The notes beneath the pieces were generated by a model. It saw only the letters and a program-made list of their open reading frames with translations, had not been told where the DNA came from and ran no database searches. The translations under genes and the position numbers were made by a program. A stretch of DNA of 64,000 bases from Flavobacterium pectinovorum (GTDB lineage Bacteria > Bacteroidota > Bacteroidia > Flavobacteriales > Flavobacteriaceae): positions 94,901 through 158,900 of the forward strand of contig NZ_RCZH01000015.1 of the NCBI RefSeq assembly GCF_006438875.1, read 5' to 3'. Each line of letters opens with the position of its first letter. Position 1 is the first letter of the stretch. Below, piece by piece: positions 1 to 8,625 of the stretch.

Positions 1-901
1 TTGGCATATTATTGCTCTTCACACCACTGAGTTTTGCGCGCTGTACTTCAACGTTTTCAGCAGCTTTTTGAACTGCAAAAGAAGTAACTGCGGCACTCTC
101 AATAAGATTTTTTAAGGAACTGATATCCGGTTTTGGCATTCCGGCCGAATCACTTGGCACAATCATGACAGAATCCGGAACATTAATTAGATTATCCAGT
201 TTTTGATTGGTAATTGCAACATCATTTTCGTTTTGCTGTAGCGAAAGCTCAACATTAGACAATGCCACTTCTGCGCGAAGAACATCGCTTTTGGTAACCT
301 TTTGGTTTTTATAAAGTGAATTAATGTTTTTTAACCTGAGTTGCGCCCTTTTTAGCTGATCCTGAATAAACTTTTGCTGTTCCTGAAGCCTTACCAAATC
401 AAGATACTGATCAGCGGTTTGCAAAGCAATGTTTCCTGATGTTTCTCGTGTATTTAACTTTGCAATCTTAAAACGCGAAGTCTGTTCTTTTTGTATCGAT
501 CGCAGTTTTCCGCCACTGTAAATAGTAAACAAAACATCAATGCCTAAAGCAGCACTGTTTGGTGTTGGTTTTCTGGGTCCACTTGTGGAATGATTCAATC
601 CATCGGTAAACAATGTCAGATCAGAAAAACGCTGATAAGAACTTCCTACATTAATAAAAGGCAATGCAGCTGTAAAAGCATCTTTATGATCTTCGTCAGC
701 AGCCATTTCCTCAATATTTGCTGTCTGTACCCATTTGTTCTGGCTCTTGGCAAACTCGATTGTTTCTGCTATCGAAAGCTTATAATTCTCTCTCTGAATA
801 TCTTGAGCATTCACACGAATGGGATAAAGCAAAAAGATTATCAACGCCAAAAGAATACTAAATAAAAATTTCGTTTTTTCGTTCAAAACGAACGCTGTCA
901 T
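1..901 (-). CDS. TolC-family outer-membrane efflux protein, N-terminal part (gene runs off the window)
   Basis: Reading the minus strand from about 901 down to 1 gives an open frame with no stop. It starts with a signal peptide (hydrophobic core SILLALIIFLL, cleavage near VNAQ). A typical TolC/OEP pattern follows: a SIAETIEFAKSQN start-of-repeat helix, a TIYSGGKL turn, and long amphipathic helices rich in Q, L and K (for example LDLVRLQEQQKF, VLRAEVALSNVELS). Proteins of this family form the outer-membrane duct of RND or ABC efflux pumps. About 300 residues are visible, so the C-terminal third is missing. An in-frame ATG at 937 would add 12 polar residues before the signal peptide; the ATG at 901 puts the signal peptide at the very N terminus and is preferred. 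The AraC gene just upstream on the same strand is a plausible regulator. Confidence 0.85.
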   Translation of the reverse strand, partial: MTAFVLNEKTKFLFSILLALIIFLLYPIRVNAQDIQRENYKLSIAETIEFAKSQNKWVQTANIEEMAADEDHKDAFTAALPFINVGSSYQRFSDLTLFTDGLNHSTSGPRKPTPNSAALGIDVLFTIYSGGKLRSIQKEQTSRFKIAKLNTRETSGNIALQTADQYLDLVRLQEQQKFIQDQLKRAQLRLKNINSLYKNQKVTKSDVLRAEVALSNVELSLQQNENDVAITNQKLDNLINVPDSVMIVPSDSAGMPKPDISSLKNLIESAAVTSFAVQKAAENVEVQRAKLSGVKSNNMP

Positions 902-1055
902 ATCGAGCGATAGACAATAATTTTCTGAATTTTTCATAACTCAAACTCTTTAAAGTTTTAATTAGACAAAATTCCCGTAAATCGAGGGGTAATAATGGGC
1001 TAAATACCGTCAATATTCGTCGAAATGGCGTATTTATAAATAATTAGCTTGAAGC

Positions 1056-1919
1056 TTAATCAAGTTTTTTACGGTATTCAATTGGAGATAAATTAGTATT
1101 TGCTTTGAAAAACTTACCAAATACAGACTGATCTGAAAAATTAAGGATCTCACTAATTTGCGATACCGTAAGCGTATTATTCTGAAGTAAAACTTTAGCT
1201 TCTAAAGCAATAGCATCATCAATCCATTTTCCTGCAGGTCTTCCTGTAATTTTTTTAATGGCTGCCGATAAAGATTTCGGAGTTAAATAAAGATGACTGG
1301 CATAAAACTCCAGCTGATGTTCCTGCATATAATTTGCATTTAATAATTGTCTGAATTTTGCAAATAAAGGATGAACATTTAAAGAAGAAGAAACCTCTGA
1401 AGCAAGTTCGCGGTAATAAGAATCAATTTCATAAACAAGAGAAAAAATGTAATTCCGCACGAGCTCATCTTCATAATGACTTCCGGCAAGTTTTGTCAAT
1501 TGAATCAGTTCAAAGATTTTGTTGATTTTAGTAAAATAAGATTCTTTCAGCGGTAAAACGTGAAGTCCGTTATTTCCGAAAAAGTCATATTTGAAAAGAA
1601 AAAAAAGATCAGCATACCGTTCCAGCAGAAAAGTATCTTTAAAAAAAATAACTTCCATTTTGAGATGATCACTGCTTTTGGTAAAATATCGAATAACGGT
1701 TGGCCCTAAGGTAACTATAGAAGGTCCGTTTACTTCCCAAGTTGATAAACCTGCCGTAAGTTTTACAGCTCCTTCTTTTATATAAGCAATGGCATAACTT
1801 TCGGCACGATAAGGCTCTTCATAATATGGAAGACTTCCCGATCCTACAAATAGGTAATCCTTCGTACTCTCAGGTACTGAAAAAAGTTTACTGTGTCTCG
1901 AAAGTGAAAAAGTTTTCAT
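1056..1919 (-). CDS. AraC-family transcriptional regulator
   Basis: 287 residues. The N-terminal half (about 1-170) is a cupin-like sensing domain. The C-terminal 100 residues are the double helix-turn-helix of AraC proteins: first helix pair around LEFYASHLYLTPKSLSAAIKK, second around VSQISEILNFSDQSVFGKFFK, ending in the usual SPIEYRK. It lies about 155 bp upstream of the TolC gene on the same strand, the common arrangement of an AraC activator beside an efflux operon in Bacteroidota. The ligand cannot be read from the sequence. Confidence 0.9.
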   Translation of the reverse strand: MKTFSLSRHSKLFSVPESTKDYLFVGSGSLPYYEEPYRAESYAIAYIKEGAVKLTAGLSTWEVNGPSIVTLGPTVIRYFTKSSDHLKMEVIFFKDTFLLERYADLFFLFKYDFFGNNGLHVLPLKESYFTKINKIFELIQLTKLAGSHYEDELVRNYIFSLVYEIDSYYRELASEVSSSLNVHPLFAKFRQLLNANYMQEHQLEFYASHLYLTPKSLSAAIKKITGRPAGKWIDDAIALEAKVLLQNNTLTVSQISEILNFSDQSVFGKFFKANTNLSPIEYRKKLD

Positions 1920-2088
1920 GCGATCTGATTAATATTATCTTGTAAGACAAACATTTAAAGCTGGTTTTCTGTCTTAAATATATCTCATAAGACTATTTAT
2001 AAGTCGACTGTGCAACTCCTCTATAAATGTAGTGAAGTTTGCTAAGTTAAGTATTGGCTTTGTAAAATTCTCATTCATTCCTACGAAT

Positions 2089-2102
2089 GTGATCCAGATC
2101 AC
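2089..2102. promoter_or_regulatory. Candidate operator: perfect palindrome GTGATC-CA-GATCAC
   Basis: A 14-bp palindrome sits in the 312-bp gap between the divergent AraC (start 1919) and ArsR-like (start 2232) genes. It resembles Crp/Fnr-type half sites (TGTGA...TCACA), but the flanking bases do not extend the symmetry. No other clear structure was seen in this gap. Confidence 0.3.
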
Positions 2103-2231
2103 GTAACTAATTTTTCCAGTGAGCGTTCCTTTGTATGGTTGTTTTTAAATACAATATAACTAAGTATCAAAGAAGGTAATTTCAACTTGAATGCTGAAAT
2201 AAATTTGCCATTGATATTAAAAAAAAGCCAA

Positions 2232-2528
2232 ATGGATATTATAGAAATTAATAAGGTTTTGTCCAATCAAGTTCGAATAGATATTCTTAAATGGTTAAAA
2301 AAACCTGAAGAAAATTTTCCAGCTCCCTTGACATTTCACGATTTTGGTATTTCTGTTGGACTTATACACAAAAAAACAGGTTTATCACAATCGACAGTAT
2401 CAGAATATTTGAATATGCTACTGCGAACTAAACTTTTAATCTGTACCAGAAATGGGAAATGGACTTACTACAAAAGAAATGAAAGTGAGATTTTAAAATA
2501 CTTGACGACATTATCAGATGAACTTTAA
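2232..2528 (+). CDS. ArsR-type winged-helix regulator
   Basis: 98 residues from the ATG at 2232; an upstream in-frame TTG at 2187 would add 15 unremarkable residues. The protein opens with an ArsR-like helix (NKVLSNQVRIDILKWL). It has a recognition helix region GLSQSTVSEYLNMLLRTKLL and a beta-wing CTRNGKWTYYKRNE. The single cysteine and lack of a CxC metal site argue against metal sensing of the ArsR/SmtB kind. It is 383 bp upstream of the MNIO operon on the same strand, so it could regulate that operon, but no operator was identified. Confidence 0.8.
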   Translation: MDIIEINKVLSNQVRIDILKWLKKPEENFPAPLTFHDFGISVGLIHKKTGLSQSTVSEYLNMLLRTKLLICTRNGKWTYYKRNESEILKYLTTLSDEL

Positions 2529-2559
2529 TTTTATGCCTTAAAAAAGTCGGAGGAATACT

Positions 2560-2627
2560 TTTTTTGCCACAAAAGTTAAGTTTTTTTTTTAGCAATACTC
2601 AACAATCTAAAGTTTTGTGGCAAAAAA
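2560..2627. repeat. 15-bp perfect inverted repeat after the ArsR-like gene
   Basis: Arms TTTTTTGCCACAAAA (2560-2574) and TTTTGTGGCAAAAAA (2613-2627) flank a 38-base loop. The loop is long for an intrinsic terminator and no T-run follows the right arm. It could be a weak terminator or an operator for the operon starting at 2912. The rest of 2529-2911 is AT-rich; I see no reading frame or clear promoter in it. Confidence 0.45.
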
Positions 2628-2911
2628 GAACTTTAAGAAGCTTAGGTTCGAAACTTTATTAAGCTAAAACTTCTTTCAATAATTTATTTTACAAAATGTA
2701 AAAAAGGAACTCATGCTGCTATTTCTGTCCCTTATGCATAAAAAGTGCGCCTTCATGCCTTTTTTTTAATTTAACCATTTTCATCGTAGTAATTTTATGA
2801 ATAAATAAAATCCTAGCCAGATCTATTAAACATTGGTAGTTTACAACTGCTTATAAAAATTTAAAACAATATAGATCACAAAATAAACCTATTCCCCAAA
2901 AAAATAACTAC

Positions 2912-4426
2912 ATGAAAACAAAAAAACTTTTTACATTTTCGGATACGGTAACAAAAGAGAATATCAAAGAAGTAATGCAGCAGGCAATTGCGCTTGAACT
3001 TGCTACTATTCCAACGTATTTATCTACCTATTATTCGATAAACAGAGCACAGGATCAGGACGCACTGTACGCTAAAATTCATGCTCAGCTTTCTCAATCA
3101 GGCAAAACTCCAGCAGAAATTGATGAATTGGCACAAGAACTGAAAGTAGACGTATTGGTTTATTCCAATAAAGCAGCAGCTTTAATCATGAGTGTTGTTA
3201 TCGAAGAAATGTTACACCTTGCTCTCGCATGCAATGTCAAACAAGCTGTTTGTCAAACCGCACCGGATCTTATGGCAATTGGAAAAATATTATCATTTCC
3301 AACACAATTAGACGGACATATTCCAGAGTTTCAAATTAATGCTGCAAAATTATCATTAAATCAATTGACTACTTTCCTGCAGATAGAAAGCCCTGAACCG
3401 TTTGAAGATCCTCACAAAAACAAACAATTATTAAGTACCGTTAAATATCATACTATTGGTAAATTGTACGAATTAATTATTGCCTGCGTAAAAGAAGATT
3501 TCCCCGGCCCATATGATTACAGACCACAATTGCTTCCTCCGGATGATTCAGGACGTGCGAGACCATTCTATTCTCAAAATTCCATGAATACTGTACATTA
3601 TGACAGAGAGCACAATCCTCAGTTCGCAAATGGTGATGACAGTGGCGGACTTGTGGGAGTATATGATGCTAATTCGGCAGTTGAAGCTTTACATCGTATT
3701 ATTGAACAGGGAGAAGGAAAAAGTAATGACGAACAACATGTCTTAAAATGGGGCGAAAATAAAATGCCCGTACCAATGGAAATTATTGATGGAAAAGCTG
3801 TTTTTTGGAAGGGTGATTATGATGATACAGGAAAAGAACTTGCCCATTTTGCCAAATTTCTGGAAGTCTACACTTTTGGTGGTCACTATCAGGAAAAGTT
3901 TCGTAACATTCAGGGCTTAGACGATTTCTTCAGCTATTTTGTATATAATACTGATGCTAATCCTAAAACAGCTGATTATAGTGCTTCAGGTAATCAGGCG
4001 CTGGCATTGTGTTCAGAATTGGGTAATGCCGTTTTTGCTTATATTCTTTTAATGATTGAAGCCTGTTATTACAAAGACGAAAGTACCCAATACGATTTAT
4101 TCATGTACGGTATTCATAAATCGATGATCTGGCTTTTGAGCGAAGTTGGAAACAAAATCAATAAATACACTTATACTAAAGGCAATGCAATCTACCAAGG
4201 TGCCCTGACATTTGAACCTTTTTCGTTTGAGCAAAGTTCCCTAAGACCCAAAGCACAAATTATGAATATAGTCGATCGATTGGCTAATGCAGATAAAAAT
4301 TGGAAATGGGCAATAGATCCCAAAAACGACAATTATTTTCCGTCTCTGCCAGATGTAGGACTAGATTATAGCATTGCAGCCGATGTGCCTAAAGTACCAA
4401 GTACACCTTATACTCACCATTCTTAA
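2912..4426 (+). CDS. VioB/RebD-type ferritin-like domain protein
   Basis: 504 residues. The N-terminal part matches the ferritin-like domain known from iminophenyl-pyruvate dimer synthases (VioB, RebD, StaD). Candidate metal ligands are Glu29 in ALELATIPTY and Glu98/Glu99 plus His102 in IEEMLHLA. VioB-type enzymes couple two imines made by a partner amino-acid oxidase. This protein is about half the length of VioB/RebD, so it is a stand-alone version. An amino-acid-oxidase-like gene lies in the same operon (6915-8624), which fits. It is followed after 10 bp by the cysteine-rich gene. No signal peptide, so cytoplasmic. The domain is well supported; the reaction is inference. Confidence 0.8.
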   Translation: MKTKKLFTFSDTVTKENIKEVMQQAIALELATIPTYLSTYYSINRAQDQDALYAKIHAQLSQSGKTPAEIDELAQELKVDVLVYSNKAAALIMSVVIEEMLHLALACNVKQAVCQTAPDLMAIGKILSFPTQLDGHIPEFQINAAKLSLNQLTTFLQIESPEPFEDPHKNKQLLSTVKYHTIGKLYELIIACVKEDFPGPYDYRPQLLPPDDSGRARPFYSQNSMNTVHYDREHNPQFANGDDSGGLVGVYDANSAVEALHRIIEQGEGKSNDEQHVLKWGENKMPVPMEIIDGKAVFWKGDYDDTGKELAHFAKFLEVYTFGGHYQEKFRNIQGLDDFFSYFVYNTDANPKTADYSASGNQALALCSELGNAVFAYILLMIEACYYKDESTQYDLFMYGIHKSMIWLLSEVGNKINKYTYTKGNAIYQGALTFEPFSFEQSSLRPKAQIMNIVDRLANADKNWKWAIDPKNDNYFPSLPDVGLDYSIAADVPKVPSTPYTHHS

Positions 4427-4436
4427 AAAATATATT

Positions 4437-5015
4437 ATGTCAGAATTAGTAAATAGAGAGCTTCATGTATGTATGGGGCTTAATTCATGCAAAAATGCAG
4501 GATATTCAGGAAATAATGATTGTGCAGGAAAGGGAGATTGTTCAACAGCAGTTGGTCATCCTTGCCACACTTTAAACGAGTGCAAAGGACAAGGAGGCTG
4601 CGGTATTTTTGGAACTACCGAAGAATTTTGTCATCCGGGTCAAAACGAATGCCGCTATCAAGGTAGCTGTGGTGTACCCATTTTATCTTCTCGTTTTATG
4701 GCTCAGGGTCCCAATAAAGGACTTAGCGTTTGGCAATTAGCCAGAATACGTTTCGAAGAAAAAAGAAAAGAAAATGGTGAGGAATTTGGCGAAGCTCCTG
4801 AACAATACGGACCAAATGAGGCCTACGTAAACACCCTTCGCGGTACAATAAATCAGGATTATGCTTCTTGCGGACAAAGTGGCTCAAGATCTTGCTCTTA
4901 CATAAACAATCCTGCCGAAAGAAAGGCTGCTGCTGATCTAAGAGTTTCGAAAATGGAACAGGAAAGTGCAGAAAAACTACCGGAGAGTCTTTCTAATTGC
5001 AAACCAAAAAAGTAA
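4437..5015 (+). CDS. Cysteine-rich protein, candidate MNIO substrate
   Basis: 192 residues from the ATG at 4437. An upstream in-frame start at 4374 lies inside the previous gene and is rejected. There are 13 cysteines, ten of them within residues 12-78 (12, 18, 29, 35, 43, 49, 55, 65, 72, 78). They sit in recurring Gly-rich steps such as NNDCAGKGDC, NECKGQGGCG and NECRYQGSCG. The C-terminal 110 residues are charged and helical, with three further cysteines. There is no signal peptide or membrane segment. The stop overlaps the MNIO start by one base, so the two are translationally coupled. MNIO enzymes oxidise cysteines in ribosomal peptides or proteins encoded next to them, so this is the obvious substrate. 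I do not recognise a named family; a metal-binding protein that is not modified remains possible. Confidence 0.75.
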   Translation: MSELVNRELHVCMGLNSCKNAGYSGNNDCAGKGDCSTAVGHPCHTLNECKGQGGCGIFGTTEEFCHPGQNECRYQGSCGVPILSSRFMAQGPNKGLSVWQLARIRFEEKRKENGEEFGEAPEQYGPNEAYVNTLRGTINQDYASCGQSGSRSCSYINNPAERKAAADLRVSKMEQESAEKLPESLSNCKPKK

Positions 5016-5929
5016 TGGCCACCAGACTCGGATTACCCAATTTAGGACTGGGTTTAGGACTTAGAAGCCAGCATTTTGAGCATATTCTGAAAAAGAATCC
5101 TGCCGTAGATTGGTTTGAGGTAATTTCTGAGAATTTTATGGACTCGCATGGACGGCCAAGATACATCTTACATCAAATAGCAGAACGCTATCCCGTGGTC
5201 ATGCACGGGGTATCGTTGTCTATTGGAAGTACTGATCCGCTAAATTTGGATTACCTCAAGAGTTTAAAACAATTGGCAACCGAGGTGCAACCAGCCTGGA
5301 TTAGCGACCATTTGTGCTGGACAGGAGTTTTAACAACCAATTCGCACGATTTACTCCCGCTTCCGCTAAATGACGAATCATTAAAACACGTCTGTAATCG
5401 AATCATTCAGGTGCAGGACTATTTAGAACGACCACTAATTATCGAGAATCCAAGCACTTATGCATCCTTTAATAATTCTACCCTTCCGGAATGGGAATTT
5501 TTACGAATAATGACTGAAGAAACAGGCTGCGGATTACTTCTGGACGTAAACAATGTTTATGTGTCTTCTTTCAATAATGATTTTGATCCCGTAGAATATA
5601 TCAAAGGAATTCCGCATGATAAGATTGTACAAATGCACTTGGCTGGTCATCAAAATTGTGGCAATTATATTATTGATACACACGATAGAGAAGTGAACTC
5701 CCAGGTATGGAAATTGTTTCAACTGGCGTATCAACTGGCAAATGAAGCATCTGTTTTATTAGAATGGGATGGTAATATTCCGTCCTTCGATGTGTATCAT
5801 TCCGAATTACTTAAATCAAAACAATATATGGATGCAACATTTATTGGAGTTGAAAATGAAGTCCGGTTTATGGATAAAGAACAGGTTTCAAACCCATTGA
5901 ATCTTTTTGAAATGAATAAATTTTTATAA
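5015..5929 (+). CDS. MNIO-family (DUF692) multinuclear iron oxidative enzyme
   Basis: 304 residues from the ATG at 5015, which shares one base with the previous stop (TAATG). The TIM-barrel metal-binding pattern of the MbnB/TglH/ChrH/bufferin-maturase family is intact. Visible elements are Glu39 in FEVISENF, His64 in VVMHGVSLS, Asp98-His99 in WISDHLCW, Glu144-Asn145 in IIENPSTY, and Asp177 with Asn179/Asn180 in LLLDVNNVY. They continue with His208 and His212 in MHLAGH, Asp221 and His223 in DTHD, and Glu250/Asp252 in LLEWDGN. Known members use two or three irons to convert cysteines in a partner peptide to oxazolone-thioamide, thiooxazole or related products. The neighbouring DUF2063-type protein is the usual partner. 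The chemistry on this substrate cannot be read from the sequence. Confidence 0.9.
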   Translation: MATRLGLPNLGLGLGLRSQHFEHILKKNPAVDWFEVISENFMDSHGRPRYILHQIAERYPVVMHGVSLSIGSTDPLNLDYLKSLKQLATEVQPAWISDHLCWTGVLTTNSHDLLPLPLNDESLKHVCNRIIQVQDYLERPLIIENPSTYASFNNSTLPEWEFLRIMTEETGCGLLLDVNNVYVSSFNNDFDPVEYIKGIPHDKIVQMHLAGHQNCGNYIIDTHDREVNSQVWKLFQLAYQLANEASVLLEWDGNIPSFDVYHSELLKSKQYMDATFIGVENEVRFMDKEQVSNPLNLFEMNKFL

Positions 5930-5938
5930 GCACAAAAA

Positions 5939-6778
5939 ATGCAGAAAACGGTCAAAATACCATTAAAAAATTTCCAACAATGGATGCAGCAACTTTTACT
6001 GGATCCTTACCAGCAAACGGGATTTAATCCCGGTGATTTACTTTCGGATCAATTAAATGCTGCTTCAATTGAAGATGTGATTTGTCATTCTGAAAAACTT
6101 ACTGCACAGGAACATTTGGGTATTTACCAAAGAAGTTATATCGCACGTTTGCGAAATTGTATGTCACAGCAATTTAGTGCTTTAGAATATGCCTTAGGCG
6201 AAACTATTTTTTGCGCTTTCGCCGATGATTATCTCGCTTCGAAACCATCGCAGAACTATAACTTAGCGTATTTAGGAGCCGATTTTGCAGACTATCTTGA
6301 AAACAACAGACCCGACGCTCCCGAAAACATCAAAGAAGATTGGATTGATTTCATGATTGAACTCGCCCGATTTGAATATGCCATCGGCGTTATTTTCGAA
6401 ATGAAAGCCGAAGAAGATTACCAATTAGCCACGATCGATACGCATGAAAACAAGCTAAAACTTGTACCTATATGTGCGTTGTTTAAGTTTAGTTTTCCTG
6501 TTCGAAAATATTATTCCGAATTTAAAAATGAAAAACAACCCAATTTGCCTTCTGAAAGCGAAAGTTATTGTGTAGTCCTGCGACACCAATTTAAATTAGC
6601 TATTTATGATTTGCATAAAGAACAATTTGAGTTTTTGAGCTATTTGAAAGAACAAAACAATATTGCTGAAGCCAAAGAACTGATTAAAGTTCAATATAAA
6701 GAAAACACGCTTTTATCTGAGGACGTTTGGAACAGTTGGAAAGAATCCTGGATAGCGGCTAATTTTTTTCAAGTTTAA
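5939..6778 (+). CDS. DUF2063-type (HvfC/BufC-like) MNIO partner protein
   Basis: 279 residues, starting 9 bp after the MNIO stop. The N-terminal 100 residues have the family pattern: an LxxWMQQLLL helix, HLGIYQRSYIARLRNCMSQQFSALEYALGE split over two helices, then FADDYLASKPSQNYNL. In characterised MNIO systems such proteins (MbnC, TglI, BufC types) bind the precursor and present it to the iron enzyme. The family was once annotated as putative DNA-binding. The C-terminal half (about 150-279) is mixed alpha/beta and less conserved. A 136-bp gap follows before the flavoenzyme gene, long enough for an internal promoter. Confidence 0.8.
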   Translation: MQKTVKIPLKNFQQWMQQLLLDPYQQTGFNPGDLLSDQLNAASIEDVICHSEKLTAQEHLGIYQRSYIARLRNCMSQQFSALEYALGETIFCAFADDYLASKPSQNYNLAYLGADFADYLENNRPDAPENIKEDWIDFMIELARFEYAIGVIFEMKAEEDYQLATIDTHENKLKLVPICALFKFSFPVRKYYSEFKNEKQPNLPSESESYCVVLRHQFKLAIYDLHKEQFEFLSYLKEQNNIAEAKELIKVQYKENTLLSEDVWNSWKESWIAANFFQV

Positions 6779-6914
6779 GCAAACATATTCAAAATCAGAT
6801 ATTTTACAATATAAAAACAGGTAGAATTACGCTTAAAAATCAAGATTTTAGTGAGTTAATTTATAAATAATTTCATTCCCAAAAACAAAAACCCAATAAC
6901 TAAACTAACCAATC

Positions 6915-8624
6915 ATGGAAAACTATTTACACGGCTTACTCGACGAAGACAACGACGCTATTATCCAACAATACTTAAAGTACATTGACGAGGGAATCCC
7001 GCGTACGGATAAACCAAAAGACGTATTAATCATTGGTGCCGGAATGGCCGGGATGGTAGCCGCAGCTCTGTTAAAAGAGGCCGGACATAATGTTACAATA
7101 GTCGAATCAAACACGCGTGTTGGCGGCAGGATCAAGACTTTCAGGAATTCTGAAAACAAAAAATATTTTGAAGACGACACTGTTTATGGCGAAGCGGGTG
7201 CGATGCGTATCCCGACCATACACAAAATGGTGCTCAAATACATTGATAAACTCGGACTCAAAACCGAACCTTTTTATTATCTATCTGTCGATAAGGAACA
7301 AGCAATCGCATATCAGGCAGACCCAACTAAAAAGGAGCCGGATACTACTAGAAATTCCCTTTTTTATGTTAACCGCAAGCGTGTTGTACAGAATGAATAT
7401 ATCAAAAAAGATGTTAATGTAAACGAACTACTGGGCTTTGATCTTGGCGAAAGCGAAAACAAGCGTGCCAGCGATTTAATGGACATTCTCATTAAACCGC
7501 TTAAGGCTTTTATTGCAGAAGATCCAAAGAAAAACTGGCCTTTGCTGATCGAGCGCTATGGAGAATATTCGATGCGTCGTTTCTTAAAAGAACATTCGAT
7601 GTATTCAGAAAATGCTATCGAGATGATTGGAGTTATGCAAAATCTGGAGTCCAGAATGGCCTATGATTTTATCCAGAGTTTTATTGAGCAAAATATCATA
7701 AAGGATTCTACCACTTTTATGGAAATTGTGGGCGGAAGCGACTTGCTGCCAAATGCATTCTTTAAAGCTCATAGTCTCGAAGAAAATACCTATTTTGATT
7801 GCAGAATGACCAAAATGATGCTCGTTAACAACAAGGTAAAAATAGAAGTAGATATTGAAGTACAGCGTGACTTTCAGTTTTATGAAGACGCAGGATTCAA
7901 AGCATTAAAAACACCTGTAGGTGATCTGGAATTTGATGAAATAATTGTCACCATACCTTTTTCCGCATTAAGACATGTGTACGTAACACCTCAATTCGAT
8001 CAGCGCAAACGAAAAGCAATCCGGGAACTACACTACGATTCTGCTACTAAAATATTGTTGGAATTTCGTGAAAAATGGTGGCAGGAAGCACCTTATAATA
8101 TTGTGGGCGGCGGTACGATTACTGATTTTTCGAACCGTTTTACCTATTATCCGAGTAATGATTTGGGAGCTAAAGGGCATGGTGTCGTGCTGGCATCTTA
8201 TTGCTGGTCTGATGAAGCAAGCCGCTGGGATTCTATGGATGACGACGACAGGTATTTTTATGCACTTAAAAACTTGGCAATCATGCACTCTGATGACGAG
8301 AAAGAACAGCAGCGCATTATTGGCCTTGCAGTAATTACCTCGAGCATCAAGGACTATAAAAACAAAGGCGGGAAATTAATTGGTGCTGCAACACAAAGCT
8401 GGATGCGCGACCCGTATGCTTATGGTGAAGCGGCAATATTTAATCCGGGACAGTTACAATTATTACAGCGTCATATTATCTCAACCGAATGGAAGGGAAA
8501 AGCACATTTTGCCGGAGAACATACTTCTCTGAAACATGCCTGGATTGAAGGCGCAATTGAGTCCGGAATCCGTACGGCACTCGAAGTCAACGAAAATACC
8601 GGTAACCTGAATAATCCAATTTAA
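6915..8624 (+). CDS. Flavin amine oxidase, L-amino-acid-oxidase-like
   Basis: 569 residues. The FAD dinucleotide fold is Gly41-x-Gly43-xx-Gly46 in LIIGAGMAGMVAA, ending at IVESNTRVGGRI. The GEAGAMRIP segment is typical of L-amino-acid oxidases, and the C-terminal FAD motif is HFAGEHTSLKHAWIEGAIES. The family oxidises the alpha-amine of an L-amino acid to an imine or 2-oxo acid, releasing peroxide. A 35-residue N-terminal extension precedes the FAD fold and there is no signal peptide. Its stop is one base before the ThDP gene's ATG. Together with the VioB-like gene it recalls the VioA/VioB and RebO/RebD pairs, but the substrate is unknown. Confidence 0.85.
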   Translation: MENYLHGLLDEDNDAIIQQYLKYIDEGIPRTDKPKDVLIIGAGMAGMVAAALLKEAGHNVTIVESNTRVGGRIKTFRNSENKKYFEDDTVYGEAGAMRIPTIHKMVLKYIDKLGLKTEPFYYLSVDKEQAIAYQADPTKKEPDTTRNSLFYVNRKRVVQNEYIKKDVNVNELLGFDLGESENKRASDLMDILIKPLKAFIAEDPKKNWPLLIERYGEYSMRRFLKEHSMYSENAIEMIGVMQNLESRMAYDFIQSFIEQNIIKDSTTFMEIVGGSDLLPNAFFKAHSLEENTYFDCRMTKMMLVNNKVKIEVDIEVQRDFQFYEDAGFKALKTPVGDLEFDEIIVTIPFSALRHVYVTPQFDQRKRKAIRELHYDSATKILLEFREKWWQEAPYNIVGGGTITDFSNRFTYYPSNDLGAKGHGVVLASYCWSDEASRWDSMDDDDRYFYALKNLAIMHSDDEKEQQRIIGLAVITSSIKDYKNKGGKLIGAATQSWMRDPYAYGEAAIFNPGQLQLLQRHIISTEWKGKAHFAGEHTSLKHAWIEGAIESGIRTALEVNENTGNLNNPI

Positions 8625-8625
8625 G

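Noticed and set aside
590..865. 91-codon plus-strand frame
   Set aside because: Antisense to the TolC gene, which has a clear signal peptide and family pattern.
2044..2058. 15-mer AAGTTAAGTATTGGC shared with 17653-17667
   Set aside because: Only two copies in different contexts; not enough to call a repeat family.
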